Positions 11,417-22,025 of a stretch of DNA of 64,000 bases are shown in pieces (position 1 is the first letter of the stretch; each line of letters begins with the position of its first letter). This DNA comes from Myrmaecium sp. VS I D KN 1 (lineage: Eukaryota; Ascomycota; Dothideomycetes; Valsariales; Valsariaceae), in contig JADQAV010000035.1 of NCBI GenBank assembly GCA_019775845.1, forward strand, positions 62,001-126,000. The letters run 5' to 3'. The notes beneath the pieces are model-generated. The model was not told the origin of the DNA. It was given only the letters and a program-made list of their open reading frames with translations, and did not search any database. The translations under genes were made by a program, and so were the position numbers.

Positions 11417-12844
11417 TCAGCCCCCGACGAGATGGGAGCCCTCAAGCCGAAACCCCCGCGCAGCCCCGCGCTCGACGAGGCCGCGATAGTAATCCACCAG
11501 CACCTCGGGCCGGGGCACGATCCGCCACTCCAGCCGGCGGAGGAACTCGAGCTCGAGCAGGCCGAGCTCGCGCGTGCTCACCCCGCCCACCCGCGCGTAC
11601 GTCGAGTTCGTCCAGAAGGCGTCGCTCAGCCCCTTCGCCGCCACCGTCGCCGCCGTGATCAGGAACCGGTGCACCGTCAGGCTCGAGATCGTGAAGGCCG
11701 GGTACAGCGCGCACAGCCGGTCCACGTAGTACACCATCGCCAGCAGCAGCGGCGGCGACAGCGTCGCGTGCACGATCAGCCGCGCCAGGTAGTCGTGCAC
11801 CGAGATCGAGGGCGGTGCGCTGGACGTCGCCGAAGTCAGATTAGTTCGAGTACGGCGGAGCAACTACAAATCAAACAGAACTTACCGCGAATGGAACCTC
11901 GTCAACCCTCCGTCCTTGAGCGGGATCGCGTCATTAAGCCGGACAAGCTCCATGAGCATGTCCGCGATCAGTGTCCCGAGGTCCTTGACGTCGCACGTCT
12001 CGTACGCGAGCGGCATGATCTTGATGCCGGGCTGCTGCGACGCCGCCGCCCGCTGCTCCGGGGTAGTGGGCTTGTGGCGCTTGGCCGGGGATGGGACGAC
12101 TGCGGCACCGGGTTGATGCTCTTCCCCACCGGTTCCGGCCATCTGCTGCGACGGTTGCGATTGAAATGCAGTGGCGAGTCCGCCATTGCGTGTATCTTCC
12201 ACTCCGCCTGCTGTTGCTGTTGCTCCCCTTTCTGCTTCTCCAGATCTACCTCCCTCTGCAGTAGCCGTGCCTGCCCCTGCTATGCCGTCTCCGCCGGCAG
12301 TTGCGCCGCCATGAGCGGCCCCTGCTGCGGATGGCACGGTGTGAGGTAGGTCTTCCGCCCGCCGCTTCGTGGGCGTGGTCGTGGCGGCGGTAGTGATTCT
12401 GGCCGTCGCGCTGGCCTGTGATGTGTGGGCCGGTCGAGATGTGGAGGTTGCCGTGCTGGACGGAGCGACGGAAGTGTTCGAGGATGTGGGCGGGTAGTCG
12501 GGCGGTGTGTACTGGGTGCCAGCATCGGTGGTGTTGGCGATGCTGCTGTGGCGAGCGCGGGAGCGCGGAGAGGAGATGTGGGAGCGGGCGAGAGCGGCGG
12601 TGGGTGACTGGGAGAGGGAGGTGCGTCGCTGGTTGGGATCGGCGGTGGACGTCACGGTCGATGTGGAAGAACTGGTTGTTCGTGGGGGTGTCGATGGCTG
12701 GACCTGCGAGCCTGGACGGGTGTTAATGGCGGGAGGGTGTTGGTGGTAGAGACGCGGAGAGGCGTAGGAGCGGAAGGTGGAGGTGGAGGAGGGATCCTCG
12801 GAGACGGTGGGCGACGGGCTGGAGGAGGCGAGACTCGTCAACAT
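11417..12844 (-). CDS. pho80: Pho80-like cyclin (PREG/AphA type)
   Basis: The exons are 12844-11886 and 11819-11417, giving 453 residues. The 66-nt intron (GTAAGT...CCAG) splits the cyclin box. An apparent 22-nt intron ending at an earlier TAG is rejected because it is too short and breaks the frame. Residues 1 to about 270 are Ser/Thr/Pro-rich and probably disordered, with a basic PAKRHKP patch. The cyclin domain runs from about 285 and shows the Pho80 family signatures LIADMLMELVRLND, DGGLTRFHSR, ISVHDYLARL, MVYYVDRLCALYPAF, SSLTVHRFLITAATVAAKGL and FWTNSTYARVGG, then LLELEFLRRLEWRIVPRPE. In fungi this cyclin partners a Pho85-type kinase and represses phosphate-starvation transcription (PHO4/NUC-1/PalcA). 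A Pcl6/7-type role is the alternative, but the exact motif match favours Pho80/PREG. Confidence 0.9.
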
Positions 12845-14610
12845 GGCGGGAGACGGTGGTGGCGGTGGGGATAGAAGTGAAGGTGGAGGTGGAGATGGCG
12901 GTGGAGGGAATTAAAGTCTAGCGGCGATGACGGTGGATGTTGTTGTCTCCCGCGACCGGGCATAGTTTGGCGGGTGTAGGCGGTCAATGGCGGTTGGCGG
13001 ACCGGGTGTTAAGTGAGTGAGTGAGTGAGTGAATGAGTGCGTAGGGCAACAGAGTAGCGGATGAGAGTGGATGCAGTGGGGTGGAGGTGGAGGTGGAGAA
13101 GCGGATGCGGTCAGTCAGGGAGGGAGGTTGTTGTTAGTGGGAGGGTAGGGCAGGCCTGGCCATGGCAGGGGCAAGAGATGATTTGCGCTGGGGCTGGTTG
13201 GGCTGCGTCCCGGGTCCCAAGCCTTTGATTAGTAGTCCTGGATGAGGTACCTCCTCACCTCCTGCTCCACCACCGCCAACCTCACCACTGCCACCATAAC
13301 ATGCTCTCCTTGTATCACCTCTGCTCCACCCAATCCACGTATCACGGAGCCTCCTCGCCTCGGACAGACGCAAGACTGATCCGTACACACACAGAGCCCC
13401 AGCCACCTTCCCTCACGGCGGGCGGCGGAGGGAGATAAGGAAAGTGAAACACATCTATCCATGCGATCCGATATTTGCATTTCTCTTCATCGCCTCGCTG
13501 GGCCAATCCACCGCCCAACGTGCTCGCCATGGGGCCCCCGGATTGGCTGGACAAGTAGGTAGTGAGTAGCCCCCGCCATGTCGTGGCCATCCGGGTAAAG
13601 GATGCGTTGGTGGGTGCGCTGCTAGCTCGCTAGGACTGGGCTAGCACAGGACATACGTATGTATATCCTTATATGTATATACTACGTCCCGGTGACGACG
13701 GGCGAGTGAGAAGGAATTTGGAAGAGATGGAAGTCAGCATTAGCCTCCCCCTCCATGGATGGGGGGAAAGACGAAGGGAGTGCCGCAGTGCGAAGGGAAA
13801 GGGCGGGAGGACAATGAGCGGAGAGGATCGTGCTTTCAGGTTAATACCAGAAGAAGAATGATGATACAAACTGGTGAATTCATCAACGTTTCTCCTTTAC
13901 ATGGAATACAAATGAAAGCGGAAAAGAATGCTTTTCGTTCATCTCTACGCGTTACAACAAACTCTCCATCCACCCCCAATGCCCCACGCGCCCCATACCC
14001 CTTTCTACCCCCCGTCGCTGTACTGATGATAATGATGATCATCTAATACTCCATACTTGATGATGAGTGTCTTATAATAACAACCGTGAATCTCCTCGCC
14101 TACCCCCAACTCACTCATAATCTCATTCCTAACCGGCGGATAAAAGCTGAAAGAGAAAAAAAACAAGAACTGCAAAAAACGCCGTACGACCAAACATTCG
14201 CGCCCTCACATCGGAGATCTGGGATTTCTTGAACTTCCATGTTTCCCGCCCACCGATTGAAAGAAGAGCCCAAAAAAGGAAAGCGAAGAAAGTCACGAAA
14301 CGCCGAGATGATCATGAGGGAAAGAGAAAAGAAGATGTCTGAAAAGAGGTTGCAAGGGAAAAACTTGGTCGATAGGATGCTGAAGAGACCACAAGATGAG
14401 AGAGAGGAGGGAGGTCGGAAACGTGGACTCTTGAAATGTAGTCCTGTGACGCCCATCCGACTACGTTATGCTTGCTGATCATGAATATTGTTGTGCTCGG
14501 CTATTGGTGTGCCGTAAAGATAAAAGAAGTCAAATGGAGCAAGTGATCTGATCTGACAGATGAAGAAGCGAAAGAGTAATGAAGGAGGAGAGAACGGCAG
14601 ATGCCTTATT
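12845..14610. other. Intergenic region upstream of the cyclin gene
   Basis: This 1.8-kb stretch has no convincing gene. It contains GT/GA-rich repeats (GTGAGTGAGTGAGTGAGTGA at 13012-13031), and the 3' flank of the PFK2 gene with AT-rich putative polyadenylation sequence near 14030-14100. Confidence 0.6.
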
Positions 14611-16987
14611 TCATCTCCGGAACTGGGCGCTCTCGGGCTCGACGCGCTTGAGCTGGTAGTTGGGGAGGTGATCGAACCAATCCGTATCCGGGTTGTAGCG
14701 GTACGCATTGAACTGGACCCCGTACGGCTTCGGCTCGAGGCAGTAGAGCATTCCGAGCGGGCAATCCAGGTCGGCCACTTCGTCGCGGCGGAGGCCCTGG
14801 AAGTAGGCGAGCAAGACGCGCGCAACCGACCGGTGCGTGATGATGAGGACGTGGTCGGTCATGCGCTCCAGCTCCACGATGACGGGCCGCAGGCGGTTGA
14901 TGACGTCGAGGTAACCCTCCCCACCGGGCCCGGGGTAGCGGTAGGCCATCTTGTCCCGCTTGCGAAGTTCGAACTCATAGTCGAACCGCTTCTTGATCTC
15001 CTCATACGTCAAGCCCTCCATGTGTCCGGCGTTGAGCTCGTCCAGCATGCGCATCTGCTTGACGTCGTACTCTTCGTCGTCGAAGTACTCACCGCACTGG
15101 ATGGAGCGCTTCAGCATGCTCGTCCACACGCAGAAGGGCTTGCCTTGCTCCAGCTCCTCTTCCGAAGCGTAGTGCGGGTTCGGAGGAGTATGATCACCGG
15201 CACGCGGAGGGAAGTGGGTGTTGTTCATCTTCTCCCGCTGTCGCACCTCCCAGACCTTGCGCTGCTGTGCGATGAACCGGGCCATGGCGGCGGCGTACTT
15301 GCGCCCGTTTGGACTGAGGTCGGAGTCTCCCCCGATACGGCCGTTGACATTGTCCATAGACTCACCGTGGCGGCTGATCCAAATCATGCGTGGGGCGAGG
15401 TTGAAGTTGAGCAGGTAGTAAACTGCCTGGGCGGAAAGGAAGCCGCTGATGCGGTGCGAGATGATCTTGCGACCGACGTCCACCATCTTGACGTATGGCA
15501 TGTTGTGCTTTTCTTCGTACTCGCCAAGAGGGACGTAGTTTTTTTCGTAGATGGCCACGCGTTTCTTGAAGTCCTCCAGCGCGGCGACGGGATCTTTATC
15601 CCGGTAATCGGGGCCGGACAATTTGAGACGCATGTTGGTCTCGAGCAGATTCTGGTCCTGGCATTCGCTTTCGACGAAAAGCACGTTCAGCTCACCCGCC
15701 CGCTTACGGATATGGTTCATGACCATCTGGCGACGCTCAAGAGTGCTGTTCGTCGCATCGAGCACGCCGACGGAACCGTTCTGCTCGAGGATGTAATCGA
15801 GGAGCTCGTCCAGAGTCTCCAACGCCACTTGCTCCCGTATCAACGCAGCCTTCTTGTTGTTCGGATCGAAGAAGCTGGCAGACTGGTCCATCTGGCTAGC
15901 GTCCTCCTGCTCGTCCGGGGTGGAAACCTTTGTGAGTTCGGGGAATTTAGCCTCGAGGTAAGCTTGGTCGAAAGCCTCCGCCTCTGCCTTGCTACCCTGG
16001 CGACGTCTCGCCGGCCTAAACTGATCCGTCTCCGACGCGGGCTGCCCGTTCAGGAGAATCTGAGCGGCCGCATGCGGATTGCTGTCCTCGTCGTCATGCT
16101 CCTGTATCGGATGCTGCGGTGGCTGAATTTGCTGCTGCTGGAACTGTCGGCGGAGAGACATGGGGGCACCCTCGGCAATGCTGGGTCGATGACCGCCGCC
16201 GGAACCGCCTGCGACAACACGCCGTCTTTCCCCCACGTTGAAGATCCTCGCGTCGTGTTGTAGCCAATTAAGGTATCTGACCAGCTTTTTGGTGATGTAA
16301 CTCTTGCCCCGTGCGGGGAGCCCCACCATGACGATGACCAACTTCGCTCCCACATCCCGCTGTGAGATTCGGCCGTCCGGAGATATTTTTGATTTCGTGA
16401 GACCGGGGATATCGAGGGTGGTAGGGCGAATGCGCGGGGTGGACGATCCCGAATTCGACCGTAGCGGAGGTCTAACAATTAAGTCAGCACAACCTGTTCG
16501 CGCAACCAGCAAGAGCATGTAACGCCACCACAGCACAAGGGGGGAGCTCTCACATTCTTGGACTGGATGGCTGCGAGGGAAAGGGTGTGTCGGACAAGGC
16601 ATGTCCAATTCCATGTGCGTCCTTCCCTGAGCCAGATGGTACCGGTGGCGGGGCCATGCTACTCGGCGCGGGCTTCAAGTCGGCCTTGTTGGCGGCGCCA
16701 TCCTGGACTTTGGCGCTCACCACGAAAGGATTGGGTGCGCTGCGAGGGGCGTCGACACCGGAGTGACCGGTCGCTGGTGACGGCACGGGTGCAACTTCGC
16801 CGCCGGTGACTGAACGTGAATCACCCGTGGAGTCTGCGCTGGTGGGCGGAGCTCTGCTCATTAAGAAGGCCTTGGCGAGACTCGAGTGTTGGGACTGCTT
16901 GTGGGAGTATGTGGTAGGGTGTGAAGGGCGGAGTGGGTGTAACAGATCGGGGTTGTAGTCGGGCTGGGTGTCCGTGATCAAAGGCAT
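14611..16987 (-). CDS. 6-phosphofructo-2-kinase / fructose-2,6-bisphosphatase
   Basis: The exons are 16987-16554 and 16471-14611 (764 residues, one 82-nt intron). The enzyme makes and breaks fructose-2,6-bisphosphate, the activator of phosphofructokinase and inhibitor of fructose-1,6-bisphosphatase. Residues 1 to about 185 are a Ser/Pro-rich regulatory extension. The kinase domain begins at about 187, with the Walker A loop GLPARGKS at 195-202 followed by ITKKLVRYLNWLQH. A Gln/His-rich insertion (about 250-275) and an acidic insertion (about 320-345) interrupt the kinase half, as in other fungal members. The histidine phosphatase half starts with the RHGE motif (H513), has HMEGLTYEE (E630) and a second histidine in ITHRSVARV (H691). 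All three phosphatase landmarks are present, unlike yeast Pfk26 where the first His is replaced. By sequence it should be bifunctional, although the THRS context differs from the usual H-Q-A-x-x-R. Confidence 0.93.
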
Positions 16988-18223
16988 GTTGGCGGAGTGA
17001 GTGACGCCAGAATATATTGAAAAACGACCTTGCCAAGCCTTCTTAGTCACGCAGGATGACTGCAATGCCGTGAAAAATGCGGGCCGGCGAGCCTTTGCCG
17101 ATCGGGCGGGGCGTCGCTACGGGCTGGGGCGGCGTGGGCGGATGCGAGTGCGCCTGGGCCGACCGACGGTGGGTGGAAACCTTGGCTGGAGGTGCAGAAC
17201 TGCGATTCCTGCGATTCCTGTCCAACCGGGAGCCCTGCTCGCTCGGGGATCTCGTTCCTTCGCTTGGGGAGGGACGTCAAAGGGCCGTCACCCTCACACC
17301 GGTGTGATCGCAAGCAAGTCTCCGAGACGACCTGATGCGGTGTGTTGCGACCTGTTACAACCGCGTCGCAGCGAGAGCAGGCGCAAGCAGCCCTGTCTCC
17401 TGTCTGTGGGAAAACGGGCCGAGAGGGAGCTGCGCGCCAGCGACGAAGAGGCGGATGGAACGGTAAGGAAGGCAGCGAGTGTGAGGAACGTGCGGTCCAG
17501 CAACGTCAATCGAACTCAGGTGGTCAACGTATGATGTGTAGCCGTATGGTATGATGGTGTGCGGTGCTTTTGTTCGGCGGCTTTCTTCCTCACAAGTGAT
17601 CGGGGATCAAGTATTATATATCAAGAGATCGTCCCGGGGGACGAAGGGGCGCGGCAAGTATGTACTTATGTATATATACTCAAGTATAAATGTACAGGTG
17701 TACATACAGTACGACTTTTCCATAGGGACGACGCAGCGGCAGACTTTCCAACGGACCCCAATCCCAGCGGACACCGGACACCTCTCTTGCTCAGGGTGGG
17801 AATGGGATGCGATGCGATGCGATGCGATAGTCGCACCCCGAACTCACGACTCACCGTGAACCTTGAGGACGCTCGCGGACGGCCGCGCGCCCCTTCCACC
17901 GCGTCCGGGAAGAACAAACTTCGGAGCCAATCGTTCGCGCACGCACATGACCGCAGCGAACAGCTGGAGAGCCTCACTGTCCGGTTGCCGGTTTTGAGCG
18001 TCGGGTCCTTTCTGCGGGATGCCTGCTCTTCCGTGCGTGCCATTCGCCGTCAATCCCCCGGCCTGACGAGGCTTGACTTGGTCCGTCCAGATCCAGTCAT
18101 GCCCAGCATGCCCAGGAAAGTACTTGTACGCCTCGCAGATTGCCTTCACCCAGCCTCGTGCGCACCGTGTCACCGGTCTATGAAGCTTTACGCACGCCCG
18201 ACGGAGAGCCTAATTCACATCTG
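16988..18223. other. Intergenic region upstream of the PFK2 gene
   Basis: This is the promoter of the PFK2/FBPase2 gene plus the 3' flank of the DUF202 gene. It contains a small (GATGC)n microsatellite, listed separately. Short open frames are scattered through it without family resemblance. Confidence 0.6.
17806..17829 (+). repeat. (GATGC)n pentanucleotide microsatellite
   Basis: There are four tandem copies of GATGC, plus a partial copy, in non-coding sequence. Confidence 0.8.
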
Positions 18224-18702
18224 CTACGTATCCAGCCTCAGTGTCAGGACGAGCAAGCAAGCGTACGCTGCCACGCTCAAGATCGTCAGCACCGTGACCA
18301 CGTTCCCACTCGTCCTGAACCGCTGCCGGTGCAGGCCATCCTCGCCTACTTCGGAAAAGAACTGCTTGTTGCCTTGCTGCCGCCGAAACAAGCTGGTGAA
18401 GAGCACGCCCGCCCCATACACCGCAAACAGCGCCCCGATCGAGTAGAACTCGGAGGTGAAGATCTTGAGGACGATGAGTGCAAAGGAGAACTGCCCCAGC
18501 GCCGTGCGAATGTATGCCCCCTCGAACGTCCGCTGCGCTGCTCGGATCTCCACCAGCTCTGGCCCGGTCAACACCACTGAGCGCGCTCGATGCAGTCGTA
18601 GATGGTAACGGTCCGCCGCATGCCGGCCCTGTGTGTCGCATAAGATTGAGCAATTGAAGTCCGACTCGCATCGGCGTAAGCATGCTTCCTTACCTCAAAC
18701 AT
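18224..18702 (-). CDS. DUF202 (YidH-type) small membrane protein
   Basis: The exons are 18702-18694 and 18628-18224, giving 137 residues. The first coding exon is only ATG TTT GAG. It is chosen because the downstream frame has no ATG and begins at a GTG, while the intron GTAAGG...CACACAG joins in phase 0 and adds a basic N-terminus. The signature of DUF202 proteins is present in degenerate form: EIRAAQRTFEGAYIRTALGQ matches the family's ERTFLAWIRTSLA pattern. Three hydrophobic segments follow (FSFALIVLKIF, SIGALFAVYGAGVLFTSLF, VVTVLTILSVAAYACLLVLTL) with a basic loop between the second and third. The family is found in bacteria and fungi. In yeast the VTC complex carries a related three-helix domain, but no function can be assigned here. 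Confidence 0.8.
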
Positions 18703-19581
18703 GGCCGCCGACGTCACTGACTGTGAAGGTAAGGGATGCCGCTGCAGTACCGTAAGCTGTGGGGGAGATGGATGCCTTCGCTTTCAGAAGACGTACATAA
18801 AGTCGGAGGTTAAGATATTGCAGGTGCTTTTGGTTTGGGAGGCGTCGGACAGGTGTGAAAGGAGAGTGAGGAGATGCTCGGCAATGGAGCTTGGATCCGG
18901 CTTCGATATACCGTCGACTCAGGTTATGAACTCTCGGCGGTCATGTCGTGCTCCGCGGCGTCGATTAACTCCGGCTATTCGACGGCGGTATCGCCAGCTG
19001 TTGATATTATGCTCGTCCACCACGCGTCGCGCGTTATTGTGAGTGCCTGTCGCATGCTGCAACATGTAGAGAATCCGCCTCCGAAGTCTTGAAATCATAG
19101 CGGTTCAGATGGGAGATAGATGCATGGAAATCTTCTGCATCCCTCATTTACCACGGAGCTAGGCGGCCCACCCCCCCTCTCCGCTCCCCTCTCCCCGCAC
19201 GTCTGTCGAGTGCTCCTCCTTCAGTCTAGACTTGGATTTCCCCTACAACGACCACATCCCGTGCGTACAGCTTCGCCCCCACGACGTCGTCGCATCTCAG
19301 TTCCTATCGTGAGGCTGCCTCAATCGAACATCACGCTCCATCTCCGTTACGAAGGACTTGAGGCGCCCGTGGCAAAGGCCGCTGTCCGTCGAAGAACTTC
19401 TTGCGCCTCTTATCCTAGAAGGATCGCCTTCAACATCCACCGGCACTCCCCCTCGTACGCACGAAACACCGTCGTCAATATAGATTTTCTACGACGCTTC
19501 GTTCGCGTGCTCTTCTATTCCAGGCTCATCGTCCCGGACACGATTCAACGCTCTAAACGCAGAAGACGACGAGTGGCCGCC
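18703..19581. other. Divergent intergenic region DUF202 / RNase H1
   Basis: This region is shared by the minus-strand DUF202 gene and the plus-strand RNase H1 gene and presumably holds both promoters. An open frame runs into the RNase H1 start from 19120, but its residues have no family resemblance and I treat it as leader. Confidence 0.55.
18708..18716 (-). promoter_or_regulatory. CRE-like site TGACGTC
   Basis: GTGACGTCG reads on the minus strand a few bases upstream of the DUF202 start codon, matching the ATF/CREB core. It lies in or near the 5' leader, so regulatory use is only a possibility. Confidence 0.3.
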
Positions 19582-20988
19582 ATGCTGCCGACCGGGAACA
19601 GCCTATCGATGCGTGAGCAACCGCGCGCCTCCGTGGGCGCCGAATCGGCCAAGTCCAACGGCACGAGCTCAGTCTCGTCGGCAACCAAGAGAAAGCGAGG
19701 CGGTCCCAAATTCTACGCGGTCAAGGCCGGCCACAAGCCGGGCATCTATTACAGCTGGGCGGACACCTTGGAGCAGATCACGAACTTCAAGCATAATGAT
19801 CGTGCGTACTTCTCCCCGTGCCATTTCGGCCAACGCAGACACGGAATGCGGGAAGCAGCTGGGGCTAATCTAAACGCAAACGTACATTGCAGACAAGTCA
19901 TTTGACAACCTGTCCGATGCCGAGGCCTACTTAAGAGGCGAGCTGACCTCTCCCGCGACCCAGAGATTCTACGGCGTCCAGCGAGGCAGAGTGCCGGGAG
20001 TCTACACCAACTGGTCCGACGCGCAGAAGCAGACCATTGACTACGCTCTAGCGAAGGCGAAGGGCTTCGCGACGCGTGCCGAAGCGGAGGCGTTTGTGGC
20101 GGCGGGCAAAGCGGGCACAGAAGCTTCAGCAACAGAGGATCTAGACTCCGAGGTGTCGATGGGCAGTGGTCGCAAAGGCTGTAAGCTGGGCCAAGCCCCG
20201 GCGAACAAGCGGCAGAGGACGGCTTCTGGCCCACCGGCAGCCAACGGCAATAGCGCCGCAGAGCAAGATATCGAACCTGGCACCGGTCCGCTGCCGGCAG
20301 ATGCGGAGGACGGATTCGACCGCCGAGTCATCCTTAATCCCATCACCGGCAAGATCGAGTGGAAAAGTCCGGAGCAGATGAACGCAATGAAGCTGCAATC
20401 GACCGGAGAGTCCAAGGGTGGCATGCTTAACATATGGACTGATGGGAGCTCCCTGAGCAACGGTCGGGTAGGTGCTATATCTGGGGTTGGAGTGTTCTTC
20501 GGGCCGAACGATTCGAGGTGAGAGGTCCCACTATCTTGACAACCACTTGCCGTGCGCGCTCTTTTCTAACCGCAATCTGCAGGAACATATCTGAAGGGCT
20601 CCTCGGCGGCCGCCAAACCAACCAACGAGCCGAGCTCACCGCGATCCAGCGCGCGCTCGAGCTCGCGCCGCTCCACCGGGACGTGATGATCCACACGGAC
20701 AGCAACTACGCCATCAACTGCGTGACCAAGTGGTACCAGCAGTGGCGGCGGAATAACTGGATGACGGCGGCGCAGAAGCCGGTCGAGAACCGCGACCTCA
20801 TCGAGGCCATCGTGAACAAGCTGGAGGAGCGGGCGAGGGCCGTCGTCGGGGGCCATCATGTGCAGACCAAGTTCACATGGTGCAAGGGGCACGCGGACGA
20901 ACCGGGAAACGTGGCCGCCGATCAGCTCGCCGTGAACGGGGCGAGGCAGGCGAAGGAGATGAGGGTGGCTGGTACTTCTGCGAGCTGA
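19582..20988 (+). CDS. Ribonuclease H1 with two hybrid-binding domains
   Basis: The exons are 19582-19801, 19893-20517 and 20583-20988 (416 residues). The enzyme cuts RNA in RNA-DNA hybrids in the nucleus and/or mitochondria. After a basic Ser-rich N-terminus (KRKRGG at 37-42) come two tandem hybrid-binding (viroplasmin-like) domains. The first starts KFYAVKAGHKPGIYYSW (43 to about 90); the second starts RFYGVQRGRVPGVYTNW (98 to about 148). A linker of about 100 residues leads to the catalytic domain. Its acidic residues are all present: D257 in WTDGSS, E299 in NQRAELTAI, D321 in IHTDSNYAI and D395 in NVAADQLAVNGA, with the active-site loop histidine H385 in KGHADEPGN. Yeast Rnh1 also has two such domains, whereas mammalian RNase H1 has one. 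The start ATG at 19582 lies in strong context (GCCGCCATGC). Confidence 0.95.
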
Positions 20989-22025
20989 TTGAGAGAGAAG
21001 TTTTTTCAGGCGTTGAAGTGGCTATGTCTGGTACGGACTTTGCGGTTTGGCGTTTTCACTTAACGGTTTTTATTTTCCACTTTGGCAAGACAAGGGGAGA
21101 GCAGCTTTGGCCTTATCCTTTCCTTCTACGAGTTTCCGAGCGTGGGAGACGTGAGATATAATGCTCAATTCGGTCGTCACGCTTCTCCTTTCTCTCCTCC
21201 CAGGTTTTCTTCGATAGCGATGCTCATTGGGGTTTGGGAGACGCTGGAAGGGGAGACATAGTTTCAATTCCAACCTATAGCTCTTTTTCTCTGAAGGGAA
21301 ATGCTTTCTCGTTTGTCTGCACTACCACTTTTTCCAATCTGAAACCCATGGATATTGCCTCTTCTTAAGTGACGATTCTTGCCTTTGTCCATTGCGGCGA
21401 CGCCCGTCGTCTCCCGGAATCTGATAACGCACATGCCATTCCAACGATCCATGGCGGGACCACCTCGGCCATCGCCGCCGCGGGTCCGCCCCTCCTCGGC
21501 TCTTTCCACTTAGCCCGCGGGACTTTCACGTTTCGAGTAAGTCGAGCATCCATCCGGGTGGGTAGATTAGGGCAAGAGTGGGTGCCTCCCTTTCCCCCAG
21601 TACTACAGTAGTAGCCATCATCATTTCGGTGCAAGAAGAAGGCATCGCCCGTTTCGCGCGCGTCGGTTGTTTGTCGTCGTAGCCCGTCATGCACCGGCGG
21701 CTTTCCGTCGCTGCTTCTTCTTTTTCCCCCTTTCTTCTTCTTCTGCTCGCTCTCTGGAGATCCTCCGCGATCCTCGCTTCTTGCTCGGCACCCCTTCTCT
21801 TCTTCGACCAAAGTACTTCTGAATGCTGTTCGCGGATGAGCGGAGCGACCTCCTAACCTGAGACTACTACACTTCTTCTTCTTCTGTCCCGTCGGCTGTA
21901 CGATACGCTACTCTCACGCTCCGCATTCTGCTCGCCGAGGGAAGGGGAAAGCGCGCGCGGAGGTGCGCGCATGCATGCGCTTGCTGCTGCGATCATACAC
22001 ACAATACCACACACATACGTGAACG
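20989..22025. other. Intergenic region
   Basis: This is the RNase H1 3' flank and the promoter of the acyl-CoA-binding gene. It is CT-rich near 21,700-21,770 and has no supported coding sequence. Confidence 0.6.

Noticed and set aside
11864-11885. 22-nt intron in the cyclin gene (GTAAGT to TGTAG)
   Set aside because: It is shorter than fungal introns can be and breaks the frame; the 66-nt intron ending at 11,820 restores the conserved cyclin sequence.
14560-16263. 567-residue plus-strand open frame
   Set aside because: It is the antisense shadow of the PFK2/FBPase2 gene.
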